Positions 43,617-54,690 of a stretch of DNA of 64,000 bases are shown here, piece after piece; the first letter of the stretch is position 1; the number at the start of each line of letters is the position of its first letter. This stretch comes from Anastatus disparis (taxonomy: Eukaryota; Arthropoda; Insecta; Hymenoptera; Eupelmidae): NCBI GenBank assembly GCA_017163975.1, contig JAFFSR010000310.1:223501-287500 (forward strand), read 5' to 3'. The translations under genes were made by a program, and so were the position numbers. The notes beneath the pieces are model-generated. The model did no database searches, was not told the origin of the DNA, and worked only from the letters and a program-made list of their open reading frames with translations.

Positions 43617-44643
43617 CCCTAGCGGAAAAAAAATGCAGAAAACAGTAAATATCCGAAAATATCAGAAGAAAACAGAAGAAAACTGATAAAAACTGCAGAA
43701 AACGGAAATTAACTGTTGAAAAATGTCGAGATTGAGACAAAGACAACAATCATCTTCTGGTTTCTTCTGATTTCTTCAGTTTTTATCAGTTTTCTGCAGT
43801 TATCTGCAATTATCAACAGTTTTATTCATTTTTCAACGTTTTTCTTCATTTATAAAAGCAATTTGAAAAGTGAAGAAATCCGGAAAAAACTGAAGACAAC
43901 TGTTATATTCTGAATATAACTGTTGAAAAGTGAAGAAAACTGAAGAAAACAGTTATATTCTGAAAATAACTGTTGAAAAGTGAAGAAATCTGAAGAAAAC
44001 AGTTATATTCTGAAAATAATTGTTTAAAAATAAAGTGAAATGAAGAAAATTGGAAAAAAAATATTTTTTTACGAAAAAAGTGAAGAAAACAGAAAATAAC
44101 TGAAGAAAACTGATAATATCGGCAGAAAACGGAAGAAAACAGTTAATAACTGTTAAAAAATGAAGAAAAGTGAAGAAAATTAAAAAAAAAAAATATTTTC
44201 TCACATAAAAAGTGAAGAAAACAGAAGATAACCAAAGAAAACTGATAATATCGGCAAAAGACTGAAGAAAACAGTTGATAACAGTTGAAAAACGAAAAAA
44301 AGTGAAGAAAATTAAAAAAAAAAATTTTCTTATATAAAAAGTGAAGAAAACAGAAAATAACTGAAGAAAACCGATAATATCGGCAGAAAACTGAAGAAAA
44401 CAGTTGATAACTGTTAAAAAACGAAGAAAAATGAAGAAAATTAAAAAAAAATTTTCATTTTTATATAATAAGTGAAGAAAACAGAAGATAACTGAAGAAA
44501 ACTGATAATATCGGCAGAAAACTGAAGAAAACAGTTGATAACTGTTGTCTTTGTCTCAATTCCGACATTTTTCTGCCGTTATCTTCTGTTATAAACTGTT
44601 GTCTTCAGTTTTCTTCAGTTTTCTTCTTTTTTTTCCGCTAGGG
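43617..44643. mobile_element. CCCTAGCGG-tipped element of AACTGAAGAAAACAG repeats, TA-flanked
   Basis: Begins CCCTAGCGGAAAAAAAATGC and ends TTTTTTTTCCGCTAGGG, flanked by TA on both sides. About 100 bases in from the left is TGTCGAGATTGAGACAAAGA, and about 90 in from the right its complement TTTGTCTCAATTCCGACATT. Between them the interior is a near-regular repeat of AACTGAAGAAAACAGTTGATAACTG, GATAATATCGGCAGAAAAC and ATTAAAAAAAAA modules of about 120 bases, four to five times. No gene. All frames that look open here are repeat. Confidence 0.88.
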
Positions 44644-44829
44644 TATATGTTTATTTTTAATTATAGTATAATTAATGACAAAAATAATAATAATCATCAC
44701 TACATAACATTCTTCTAAAAGGAAAAGACTTTTGATATTCTTATTTTGAGTAATGATTGTAAAAATAGAACTAATCATCGCTTTATCATATTTTCATTTA
44801 TTATAATTATTTTTTTTAAGTTGAAAAGT

Positions 44830-45275
44830 ATTTAAAAATTAAAATGTCACTAGAATGGAAATAAAATAAAAAAGTACTTGTCAACAGTTTGACAATCCAC
44901 GAATACAAAATTTTTTAATTTTGTAATATTTTATAATGAATAAATTTTATGCATCTTGAATTTATCTAATTTAATTTCTTTTATTTCCAGATATATGATA
45001 TAAATATCAATTCCTAAATATATTTTTGAATTTTCTCAATGCATAGTCTATTTGCAAAATTAAAATGTCACTAGAATGAGGATGAAATAAAAAAATACTT
45101 TCTAAAAGTTCCACAATCTATAAATAAAACATTCTTTGGATTCGTAATAAATTTTTATATTAAATCAATTTCATGCCTATAGAATTTATATTACTTCATT
45201 TCTTTTACTTCTAGATATATGATATAAATATTAATTCTAAATAAATAATATGTACTAAAAAAATTTTTCAACACA
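44830..45275. repeat. 221-bp tandem duplication
   Basis: AAAATGTCACTAGAATG at 44841 and 45062, and CCAGATATATGATATAAATA-like sequence in both. About 80% identity; AT-rich and non-coding. Confidence 0.85.
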
Positions 45276-45279
45276 TATT

Positions 45280-46668
45280 TAAAATCATTATAATAACAAT
45301 TTATTGAAACACATGAATATGTTTTGGTTACGAGTGTATTTTGAGGATGTCTAAATAATGAACAGTTGATATTTCAATTCAGATTCTAAATTAATACTTA
45401 AATTATTAAAAAATAGATCTCTTTTAAGATATTTAAAAATCATTTGTTCGTATATTGTATTATCTATAATCGAAGAACCGAATCCACAGTATATATGTTT
45501 TAAATTGAAAATTCTATTTTATTTTTTAATATTCAAAGTTCTATAGCTCTTCTCTCAGTTCTATGCCTAAGATGAGACAAAGCTCATTTCAAGATATCAT
45601 AAAAAGACATAACATAGTGCAACCTGAGTGAAATCAACCCGGTCGAACACCAGAAATTCAAAATTACATGAAAGTACAAAATGAACCAATCAGAAGACAG
45701 CAATTCTGAGATTTAAAAAAATTTGTGTAGATTTTACTCATCATTTGCAACAATAAATATATTCATAAGTGAATCTCTAAAATCCTTAGTTTCTGAGGAA
45801 AAAAATAATTGAGTTGCTAATTTAACAAAAAAATTTGAAAAATCACAATATTCCATTACTTATTACTCGTAATCCCTTTGATCTATGCCTCTAAAAATTT
45901 TTTTGTATATTTTGGGTATCAAATGGAACCTCTTCACGGATTTTCAGCAAATTCTATTTTTTTGTCAGTCGAGTTGACATGAAACGTTCCATATGTATAT
46001 ATATATTGTTATATTTGTATTATTGCTTTTTCCAAATAATACTAATAAGGAGTCATTGAATTGACGTAATATTCACTGAGAATCTAACTTATAAGAAAAT
46101 TGCAGCGCTCGACCGCATGCGCGGTACTTGTAAATGTTGTTATATCTTTTTCAATTATTTATCAATCGATTTGAAACTTTCCACAAATCTTCTTTATATA
46201 AAAACCAAAAACTTTCTCGCTACAAGTTTCATGTACTTGAAAGTTCCCTCGATACTTTTTTTTCGAGAACATTATATACGCACAAATTGTAATTTGTATT
46301 AATTAATAACGATTGCGACAAACTGTATAAGAATTATGATTTTTTATCATTATCATAAGTTTCGCTATGATATTCAGAAAATATATTTCAAATTTCAGCG
46401 AAATCGTTTAATATTTACTCGAATCACAACGATTTAAGTTTAAAAAAGTATTGAAATTTAATGTTAAAGATTTTTTTAATGTTTTTAATTTTTTTCTTGA
46501 AAAATAAAAATTTTATAAAAAAACTGTTAATTTAAAAAAGATGCGGCATAATGATTTTTACAATGTCAAATTTTTTGAAATTTATTTGAAGAAAATGAAA
46601 TTTTTACTACCAAGTGACTTCAGTTTTACGTGCTCCGAGCGTAAATGCCCTTATTGCATCCGGGCCTT
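45280..46668 (+). repeat. 1.7-kb duplicated segment, copy B (lacks the 350-bp insertion)
   Basis: Reverse complement of 27862-29600. At the junction that is extended in copy A, this copy reads TATATATATTGTTATATTTG directly. Ends at TGCCCTTATTGCATCCGGGC followed by CTTCAATT. It abuts the TTTACAG repeat region. Confidence 0.88.
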
Positions 46669-47156
46669 CAATTATTTACTGTTATTAACTGTTATTTATA
46701 CTTATTTACAATTATTGACATTTAGCTACAGTTATTTACATTTATTCACTTTTTTAACAATTATTCACAGTTATTTACGATTATTTATAGTTTTTTTATA
46801 GTTTTTCACAGTTATTTGCAGTTATTTACATTTTCGAAAATTTTCACAAATTTATTAAATTTATATATATATGAACATTTTTGAAAATGTAAGTAACTGT
46901 AAATAATTGTAAATAATTATTAATAACATTAAATTATTAACAATTTAAAAAATTTTTGAAAATGTAAATATCTGTAAATAATTATGAATAATTGTAAATA
47001 ACCATAAAAAAACTGTTAATAACTATAAATAAGAGTAAGTAGCTGTAAATAACTATTATTTACAGTTAAATAGATAAATAACTATGTCTCCATCCCGACA
47101 TTTTTTAACAGTTATTTACAATTATTTGCTATATAATAATAATTTACAGTTATTCA
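46669..47156. repeat. TTATTTACAGTTATTTACAA short-period repeats with central GTCTC box
   Basis: Variants of CAGTTATTTACA on one side and TGTAAATAACTG on the other, with ATGTCTCCATCCCGACATTT near 47084, the same box as in other CCC-tipped elements. Tips not identified. Confidence 0.7.
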
Positions 47157-48502
47157 CCCATTAGTGGAAATATAAAATGTGCATTACTGTTTAAAATAGT
47201 TTAAAATTATTCAAAACTGTTTAAAAATCTTTAAAACTGTTTAAAACTGTTCAAAATAGTTTATAAGTGTGAAATTTGGGTCATTTAAAATAGTTATCAA
47301 CAGTTTTAAACAGTTTTGAACAATGCAAAATGATTTGAAACTAACCCATATGGAAATAATTTATGTGAAAAACTGTAAATAATAGTAAATAATTGTAAAT
47401 AACTGTTAAAAAATGTCAGAATTGAGACATAAATAATAGTTATTTACAGTTATTTACTATTATTTACTATTAATTACTATTATTAACAGTTATTTACAGT
47501 TATTAACTGTTCTTAACTGTTATTTACACTTATTTACAGTTATTTACAATTATTTATAATTATTTACAGTTTTTTATAATTATTTACAATTATTCATAAT
47601 TATTTACAGTTATTTACATTTTCAAAAATTTTTGAATTAGTGAATAATTTAATGTTATTGATAAATATTTACAATTATTTATAGTTATTTACAGTTATTT
47701 ACAGTTTTTTACAGTTATTTATAATTATTTACAATTATTTACAATTTTCCATAGTTTTTTACAATTATTTACAGTTATTCACATTTTTAAAAATTTTCGT
47801 CTATATATAAAATTATTGAATTAATTCGTGAATATTTTCGAAAATGTAAATAACTGCAAATAATTGTAAAAAACTATAAATAATCGTAAATAACTGTAAA
47901 TAATTGTGAAAAAAGTGAATAAATGTAAATAACTATAAATAAATATAAATAACTGTAAATAAGTGTAAATAACAGTTAATAAGTGTAAATAACAGTTAAT
48001 AACTGTAAATAAGTGTAAATAACAGTAAATAATTGTAAATAATTGTAAATAACTGTTATTTATGTCTCAATTCCCACATTTTTAACACTTTTTTACAGTT
48101 ATTTACAGTTATTTACACTTATTTACATTTATTTACAGTTATTAACTTACAATTATTACTACATTATTATTTACAATTATATCCAAAAATTTTTTCCATA
48201 TGGGAAAGTGAATATTTACTTGTATAAATTATATAAATTTTAATATATAAGAAAATTTTCACAAACACAAAATTATGAAACTGTGTTTGAAATCATTTCG
48301 AACTTTTTAAAACTGTTTAAAAGTTTTTAAAACTGTTTAGAACTGTTCAAGTTAATAAAAAATAGTTTTTATTAATTTAAAATTGTTTTGAAATAATATT
48401 TACAATAATTTATAACTTTTAAACATAAAAAATTCAAAACTATTAAACATTGTTTGAAATCATTTCGAACTTTTCAAAACTTTTTAAAACTATTTAAAAA
48501 TG
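47157..48502. mobile_element. CTGTTTAAA element copy 2, split by a nested element
   Basis: CCCATTAGTGGAAATATAAA and the following CTGTTTAAA units match 1104-1260. After the insertion at 47345-48204 the match resumes with TTATATAAATTTTAATATAT and CACAAACACAAAATTATGAA (as at 1290-1345). The right tip is not clear. Confidence 0.75.
47345..48204. mobile_element. CCCATATGGAAA-tipped element of TTATTTACAGTTATTTACA repeats (nested)
   Basis: Begins CCCATATGGAAATAATTTAT and ends TTTTTTCCATATGGG. Near the ends are AAATGTCAGAATTGAGACAT (47411) and the complementary TATGTCTCAATTCCCACATT (48061). The interior is dense TGTAAATAACTG/CAGTTATTTACA repeats that switch orientation several times. Inserted in copy 2 of the CTGTTTAAA element. 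Confidence 0.85.
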
Positions 48503-48780
48503 TTTAAGAGCAGGCCGAAGCAGATTCGATACCGATCGAGAATCAAAAATGCGTTGTTTAATTTTCTCCTACTATACGTAATGAAATGTGTTAAAATTTC
48601 AAATACATTCACAAAATTTATTTCTCTATTGCGCTTGCCAAAAAAAATTGAAGAAAATTTTTAAAAATTTAAAATTTTATATACAGCTATTTATTAAACT
48701 CTAAGTACCGTTCCTTACTTATCGTTTAAAATATGGTAAATTTTATGGAAAAAAAACATCTATTATACAATCATGTATAT
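48503..48780 (+). repeat. Dispersed repeat, plus copy (pair of 5345-5622)
   Basis: TTAAGAGCAGGCCGAAGCAG followed by ATTCGATACCGATCGAG, ending CATCTATTATACAATCATGT. See the minus copy at 5.3 kb. Confidence 0.7.
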
Positions 48781-48908
48781 ATATAAAATTGTGTTCGAGT
48801 TTTCGTGTGTTAAAATTAAACCAGTAGAAACTGAGCTATATTGCCGTCATTAACTAAAATGTCCTATCCACCAAAAAGTAGAAATCGAGGAAATTAAAGT
48901 TTCATTAA

Positions 48909-49282
48909 GGAGATGTAAAACGGACACTACACCTGTACTTATAGATATTAGCTTCCTTTCTATTTTATTGCTGAATTTCCAGAAAAGAAATGCATTAGCT
49001 TGTAGTATGTACCATGATGATTATTTTGATAAGTTTTCAAATAAATTCATTCATTAGCTTTTGAGATATTTGGATTCCTGTACAAAATTGAAAAATTTTA
49101 ATAAATAATTTTAGAACCCAAAATTCTTAATAACTAATGAATGAATTCATTTAAAAATTTAACTGAATAATCTTCATGGTACATACTACAACTTAATGCA
49201 TTTTTTTATTGAAAATTTTGCAATAAAATGTAAAGATAGTGAATATTTATGAGTACAGGTGTAGTGTCCATTTTACATCCCC
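48909..49282. mobile_element. TTAA-flanked GGAGATGTAAAA foldback MITE, copy B
   Basis: TTAA both sides; GGAGATGTAAAACGGACACT and ACACCTGTACTTATAGATAT at the left, complement at the right (GTGTCCATTTTACATCCCC). About 85-90% like copy A at 26127-26499 over its whole length. Confidence 0.9.
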
Positions 49283-49373
49283 TTAATGTTATGTTGCTGT
49301 TATTATATGGTAGTTATAAATTACTTTGGAATATTTCATGCGTTTAAAAATTATTTAGAATAATTTGAGCTAT

Positions 49374-50172
49374 CCCTATTAAAAATATGCACGTGTTTTT
49401 TGACTTATTTAAAGTACGTCATTGAATGACGTGAAAAAATTACGTATTTTTTGACATCATTATTTGAAACGGTTTTGCACGATTTTTTTTCCCAAATACG
49501 ATATTTTTTTACATATTTACAATGGTATGCAGAGCCATCTCGAAATATACATAACATATTTGAAGAAAAATTACGTTTTTTTCCAAAAAAACACGTCATT
49601 CTTCACGTATCTCTATTGAAAACAATCACGTGTTTTGTTGATGTATTTAAACTACATCATTAAATGACGTAAAAAATACGTGTTTTGTTGGGTCTCTTTT
49701 GAAACAGTTTGCTACTTTTTTTTACAAGGCCATCTCTAAATGTGTAATTTTTTTACCTATTTGCGACGTTTTTTAGAGCTTTCTCAAAGTACAAATGACT
49801 TATTTTTCAACAAATGACATATTTTTTGCAAAAAACATCATTTTCTTCGTAATCTTCGAAGAATTGAAACTACGAGATGTACCTCGTTTGTGGTTATTCT
49901 TTTGAATGGGAAATAAATATCGAGTTATTTTCTCGTAAAAATTTAATTTACTGAAATAATTGAAAATTAAGTCATTAATTACGTAAAAAATAACGTGTTT
50001 CTTGGGAAAATACATCATTTTTTGGAATTCTACTTCGAGATATAATGGTATACACTGTATACCATCGTAAATACGTAAAAGAATGACGTGTTCAGGGAAA
50101 AAGTATCGAAAAAACAATTTCAAAAAATTAAATTTAAACATGTAAAAAAATACGTGATTATTTTTAATAGGA
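49374..50172. mobile_element. CCCTATTAAAAAT-tipped element with ACGTATTTTTTGACGT repeats
   Basis: The left CTATCCCTATTAAAAATATG and right ATTTTTAATAGGAATAG ends are inverted copies. Inside, ACGTGTTTTTTGAC, AAATTACGTCATTTTTTGG-like and GAATGACGTG motifs alternate in both directions, with AATGGTATGCAGAGCCATCT and AATGGTATACACTGTATACC near the two flanks. No gene; the open frames here come from the repeats. Confidence 0.75.
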
Positions 50173-50989
50173 ATAGTAATAGATGCACATTGTATTTACC
50201 TATTAATACATTCTTATAACTCAAAAGTTTCAAAAAATGTAAATAGGATATTTTAGCTTATGACAACAGAATAGGCTGTCAAGGTTTTAAAAATTCGCGT
50301 TTTTTCAAACTTTTCGATTTTTTTGCGCCGACACAGTGTATTTTAACAAAACCTTCATAAAAACCTTTTTCGCTAAAAATGTTTATAGAAATTATTAGTA
50401 ATTATTAAATCCGCCATTTTCAGACATCTGCCCAAAAAATTCAGATTCAGAAGGTCGAAATACGTAAAAAAAACTTGGGTTGAATCGTAGATCTCGATGG
50501 GCTACGACTTATGTACTATCAATAAGTCTTTTTTCAACGTTATAACGAAAGCTAAAATAAAATGCATGAATAAAAAAATCCTCATGGCAATGGAAACTAT
50601 GGAACCTAACCTAACCGGTAAAAAATTGGAGAACCGGAAATTTGTAGAAATTCTATATGAACACTTCAAATATCATGCATTAATTATAAAAAATTTCCGA
50701 ATGAATTTCTCTTAATCTCATTATAATGAATTTCTACACGAATTTCCTCGATTTCCGCAGTAAATGTAGGCATAGTTTCTACAGAGTATCTATATTAACT
50801 TCACAAAATTATATCCAACTTAAGTGAATCATGTTCTGCAGGATTTAGTTGTTGCATACTTCCTGCAAAATCACTGTAAAATTTCTACAGAGATTTTCAG
50901 AATTATTTCATAAATTCGCAAATTTTCTGTATTGACTATATATCTTCTGCAGAATTTAAATAGCTAATATCTGCAAAAGTGTTGTGGAT
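50173..50989. repeat. Mixed dispersed repeats
   Basis: Contains a GGAACCTAACCTAACCGGTA block near 50590 (related to 27.5 kb) followed by the beginning of TTTCTGCAGAATT/TTCTACAGA short repeats. Confidence 0.5.
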
Positions 50990-51317
50990 CTATTCAGAAT
51001 TTCTACAAGATATCTATATAAATTCTACAGATTAATACTTAAGCCTTACGAAAAAACTGCAGATTTTCTGCAGGAATCCTGTAGAGTAGTGTGCAGAATT
51101 TTTGCAAAAATACTATGGAAATTCTGCGAGACATTGCACTTCAACTCTCTAGAAACTCCAGAAATATTTCAATACTACCACGTTTTTTTTACATTGAATT
51201 TGTATTAAAATAAACAAAAAAGCAACAAAAATATTAGTTTTTTAAAATTTTATCATTACATTACAAGATGATATGCTATAACTATTTTTCTATCAAAGGG
51301 AAAAACAAAAAAAATTT

Positions 51318-51770
51318 TTTTAACAAAAAACAAAACCGACTTCAAAAAAATGCACTAAAAAGTTACAAATAATTTATAATCTTTAATAATTATACGCATA
51401 GTACGCATCTAACTCAACACATGTGTTGCATACATATTATAGATTATCTAATTATTTGTAAACAGCACAAACAAATTATATTATTGTTTAATTCACGAAA
51501 AAATATTTTCGAAGTCAGCGTCAAGTTGTTGAATCGTTCTGCACAGATGTAGAATTTGACGCCGACTTCAATAATATTTTTTCGTGAATTAAACAATAAT
51601 ATAATTTGTTTGTGCTGTTTACAAATAATTAGATAATCTATAATATGTTTGCAATACATGTGTTGAGTTAGATGCGTACTATGCGTATAATTATTAAAGA
51701 TTATAAATTATTTGTAACTTTTTAGTGCATTTTTTTGAAGTCGGTTTTGTTTTTTGTTAAAAAATTTTTT
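51318..51770. mobile_element. Foldback MITE, ACAAAACCGACTTCAAAAAA ends
   Basis: ACCGACTTCAAAAAAATGCA, GCATAGTACGCATCTAACTC and ACAAATTATATTATTGTTTA all reappear as complements on the right. Centre near 51535 with GTTGAATCGTTCTGCAC. Arms about 215 bases, nearly perfect. A one-sided GAAGTCAGTTAAAAACGAG fragment occurs near 52226. Confidence 0.85.
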
Positions 51771-51952
51771 AGTGTATCCCCCTACTAAAAGCGCAAATAT
51801 AGGTAGACCCACTAATTATGCCTAACTTCCATTATCAATTCATAACGCATGCAATAGTGCATCATACCAAGCAATGTATAGGAGGAAAGAGAGAAGGCCC
51901 AACGGCACAGTGTCGTTGTGTGTGCATGTATACATATTGAAGCTTAGGTAAG

Positions 51953-51954
<2 letters not shown>

Positions 51955-52018
<64 letters not shown>
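51955..52018. repeat. (GA)n microsatellite
   Basis: About 30 GA dinucleotides; gives a meaningless Ser-Leu frame on the minus strand. Confidence 0.95.
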
Positions 52019-52023
<5 letters not shown>

Positions 52024-52235
52024 AACTCTCAGTTTTCTTAATTTGATAATTGGGTCATACAAACTGAATATTGGCCCAATAATTATAGGACACGTATGGG
52101 ACCTTCCTGCAGACATTCTCTATCAGATAAGAAAAAGTTTTTTCGAATCGGTTAAGAAATGACGGAGTTATGAGGTAACAGACATAAAAAAAAAAATTCA
52201 GTCGAATTGAGAACCTCCTCCTTTTTGAAGTCAGT

Positions 52236-52563
52236 TAAAAACGAGGTAAACCTTAAGTGTCAGCTCATCAAACAACGCAGAGCTTTTACGATTAAACCAG
52301 GAGTGTCCCAACCTTATATATTTGCGGCCTCGAAATTTGTCTAAAGAATCACAAAAGTTAAAGAAACGCCATCTAGCGACGTAAGGACAAATTGATGATC
52401 AAAGAGAGGTTATTTCGTCTTTATCGTAGTGTTTCTCTAACTTTTATTATTCTTCAGACAAATTTCGAGGCCACAGCTATATAAATCTGGAACACTCTAG
52501 GTTGGATGGTGCAATCTCTCCATTGCTTGAAGAGCTGACACTGCGAGGTTTACTTCGTTTTTG
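52236..52563. mobile_element. Double palindrome: GAGGTAAACC outer pair, AGTGTYCCA inner pair
   Basis: Outer: ACGAGGTAAACCTTAAGTGT, then CAGCTC, with GAGCTGACACTGCGAGGTTT. Inner: AGTGTCCCAACCTTATATAT, then GGCCTCGAAATTTGTCT, with AGACAAATTTCGAGGCC and TGGAACACTCT. Two nested MITEs or one with two-tier ends. Confidence 0.7.
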
Positions 52564-52884
52564 TTCTTTCCTTTGATAGAAAAATAGTTATGGCATATTA
52601 TCTTGTAATGTGATGATAAAATTAAAAAGAATAATCTTTTTATTGCTTTTTTGTTTAATTTAATCTAATTTCAATAGAAAAAAACGTGGTGAAATTGAAA
52701 TTTTTTCTGGAGTTTCTGGAGAGTAAAAGTGCAATGTTTCTGTAGAATTTTGATAGTATTTTTGCAAAAATCCTGCATAGTGCTCTACAGAATTTCTGCA
52801 GAAAATCTACAGAGTTTTTTGTGAGGGTTAAGTATTGATCTGTAAAATTTATATAGATGTTCTGCAGAAATTCTGCATACATCT

Positions 52885-53745
52885 ACTGACAAGGAGAGCA
52901 CCCCACCTCCGGAAAACAGATTTGGCTAAAACTGCAGGATATCAGTGATGGATTTCGAGGATGCCTTATACATTTATGTATATCTATATATTAGGATATC
53001 CTTTAGCCAACTTCAGAGTATACCGTAGAATTAGAGTATAAGCAGAATATATTATTCTGTAGTATATACTCTGAAGTTGGCTGTTGGATATCATATAGGC
53101 ATCTTCGAAATCCATCACTGCAGGATATGATATTTGATGAAAAAAAAATGAATCCGTGTTTTTTCTTTTCGTCGAATAGGCCCCCTAGACAAGGATATAG
53201 ACATTTTTTCGAAAATATGGTGAATAAAAGCCTTTATAAGAACCAAATTAAATAAACAAAGAACTAGGACTCTTACAAAAAAATGCATAAAACATAAAAT
53301 AAAGCACGAATTAAGTGCTTTAATTAAAGCTTTGTTGTATTAAAAAAGCTTTTCTTGTTCCAAAGTTATTCTTAATTGAATTTTATGAATAACTTTCGAT
53401 GATATATGATCAATTTTTCACGTTATTTCATTAACATATTTTAATTGCCTGTAACTTTTGAACCACTAAAGATTTTTCAATGCGACTAAGTTAAAATTAA
53501 AGCATTTAATTTGTGCTTCATTTTATCTTCTATGCATTTTTATATAAGAGTCTTAGTTCTTTGGTTATTTAAGTTCTTATAAAGGCACTTATTTACCATA
53601 TTTTAAAAAAAATGTCTATATCCTTATCTAGGGGGCCTATTCGACGAAAAGAAAAAACACGGGCTCATTTTTTTTCATAAAAAAATCATATTTTGCAGTT
53701 TCAGCCGAATCCGTTTTCCGGAGGTGGGGTGCTCTCCTTGTGAGT
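52885..53745. mobile_element. ACTSACAAGGAGAG-tip foldback MITE with different arms, copy 2
   Basis: ACTGACAAGGAGAGCACCCC at the left and GGGGTGCTCTCCTTGTGAGT at the right. The arms (ACCTCCGGAAAACAGATT; GGCCCCCTAGACAAGGATAT; AAAGCACGAATTAAGTGC) pair for about 300 bases. Only the 14-base tip is shared with 7170-7850. A hAT-like MITE is inserted in the left arm. Confidence 0.85.
52943..53120. mobile_element. 178-bp hAT-like MITE with 8-bp target duplication
   Basis: Inverted ends CAGTGATGGATTTCGA / TCGAAATCCATCACTG, flanked by CAGGATAT on both sides. An 8-bp duplication and CAG start fit the hAT superfamily. Internal CCAACTTCAGAGTATAC pairs with its complement. Confidence 0.9.
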
Positions 53746-54690
53746 TAAATGAGACACTTCGCATAAAAATTCATCACAATTTTGCAGAGCATCTGCAGAG
53801 CATCAGCAAAAATTTTTGCAGCAACTCTGCACAAATGATAAAGAAAATTAGCATAGTTATAAAAAATTCTGCAAAATTTCTATAGAAATATTACAATATT
53901 TTGACATAGTCTACCACTATAATTTAAACAATATTTTCTGCATAAGTTATGTAGTTTATCTACATAAATTATATTCAATTTTTGCAAAAATTATCTACTT
54001 AATTTCTGCAGAAGATAGTTCAATTTTGTTAAGTATTGATTTGTAAAATTACTATAGATATTTTGCAAGAGTTCTACATTTAATGAGGAACTTTGGGTGG
54101 AAATTTATTATAATATCTGCAGAGCATTAGGAAAAATATTCGCAGGAATCCTGCGCAGTTAATACAGAACATTTGCATATTTATGAAAAAATTCGGTAAA
54201 ATCTTTGTATAAATGTTACAATTCTTTTGCAGAATCTACGCAAAAATTAATTTCTAACATTCTGCACAGTCTGTCACTATATTGCGAACAATATTTTCTG
54301 CAGAAGTTATGTAGCTTTTCCGCATAAATCGCATATAACTATTGCAGAAATTAGCTACTTAAATCCTGTAGAACATGATTCAATCATGTTGAGTATAATT
54401 CTGTGAAATTTTTATATATATTCTGCAGAAACTATGCCTACATCCCCTGCAGAAATGGAGGAAATTCATGTAGAAATCCACTATAATGTCTGCAGAGAAT
54501 CTGCAGAGCATTAAGAGAAATTCATGCGGAAATTCTGCACGGCTGATGCATAATATTTGCAGTGTTTATACAGAATTTCTACAAATATCCTTCAAAACAA
54601 TTACAGAATTTATACATAAGCTCCACAGAAACTCTGCAGGGAAATCCATAAAAATTCTGCAGTTATTATGCAGGTTATTTTCGTAAGGGT
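53746..54690. repeat. TTCTGCAGAAATTCTGCAGA degenerate repeat block, TCGTAAGGG tip
   Basis: Variants of CTGCAGAGCAT, ATTCTGCAC, TTTCTACAG and GCAGAAATT recur every 10-30 bases, ending GGTTATTTTCGTAAGGG. Same type as 50600-51190 and 52680-52880; probably one original element broken by later insertions. Confidence 0.65.

Larger units (their letters stand above)
50990..52880. mobile_element. Inverted repeat in TGCAG-rich DNA enclosing two further palindromes
   Basis: Left (CTATATAAATTCTACAGATT, TCCAGAAATATTTCAA, TACATTACAAGATGATATGC) pairs with right (GCATATTATCTTGTAATGTG, then AATTTATATAGATG). Within the pair lie the 51318-51770 foldback, a (GA)n tract and the 52236-52563 palindrome. The arms are made of degenerate TTCTGCAGAAAT units with CCTTACGAAAAA-like tips. 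Confidence 0.65.

Noticed and set aside
43953..44204. Phe-rich minus-strand frame
   Set aside because: Translation of AACTGAAGAAAACAG repeats.
49405..50141. Several open frames of 64-113 codons
   Set aside because: All are the ACGT-containing short repeats of the CCCTATTAAAAAT element read in different frames.
51862..52116. Ser-Leu repeat frame
   Set aside because: (GA)n microsatellite.
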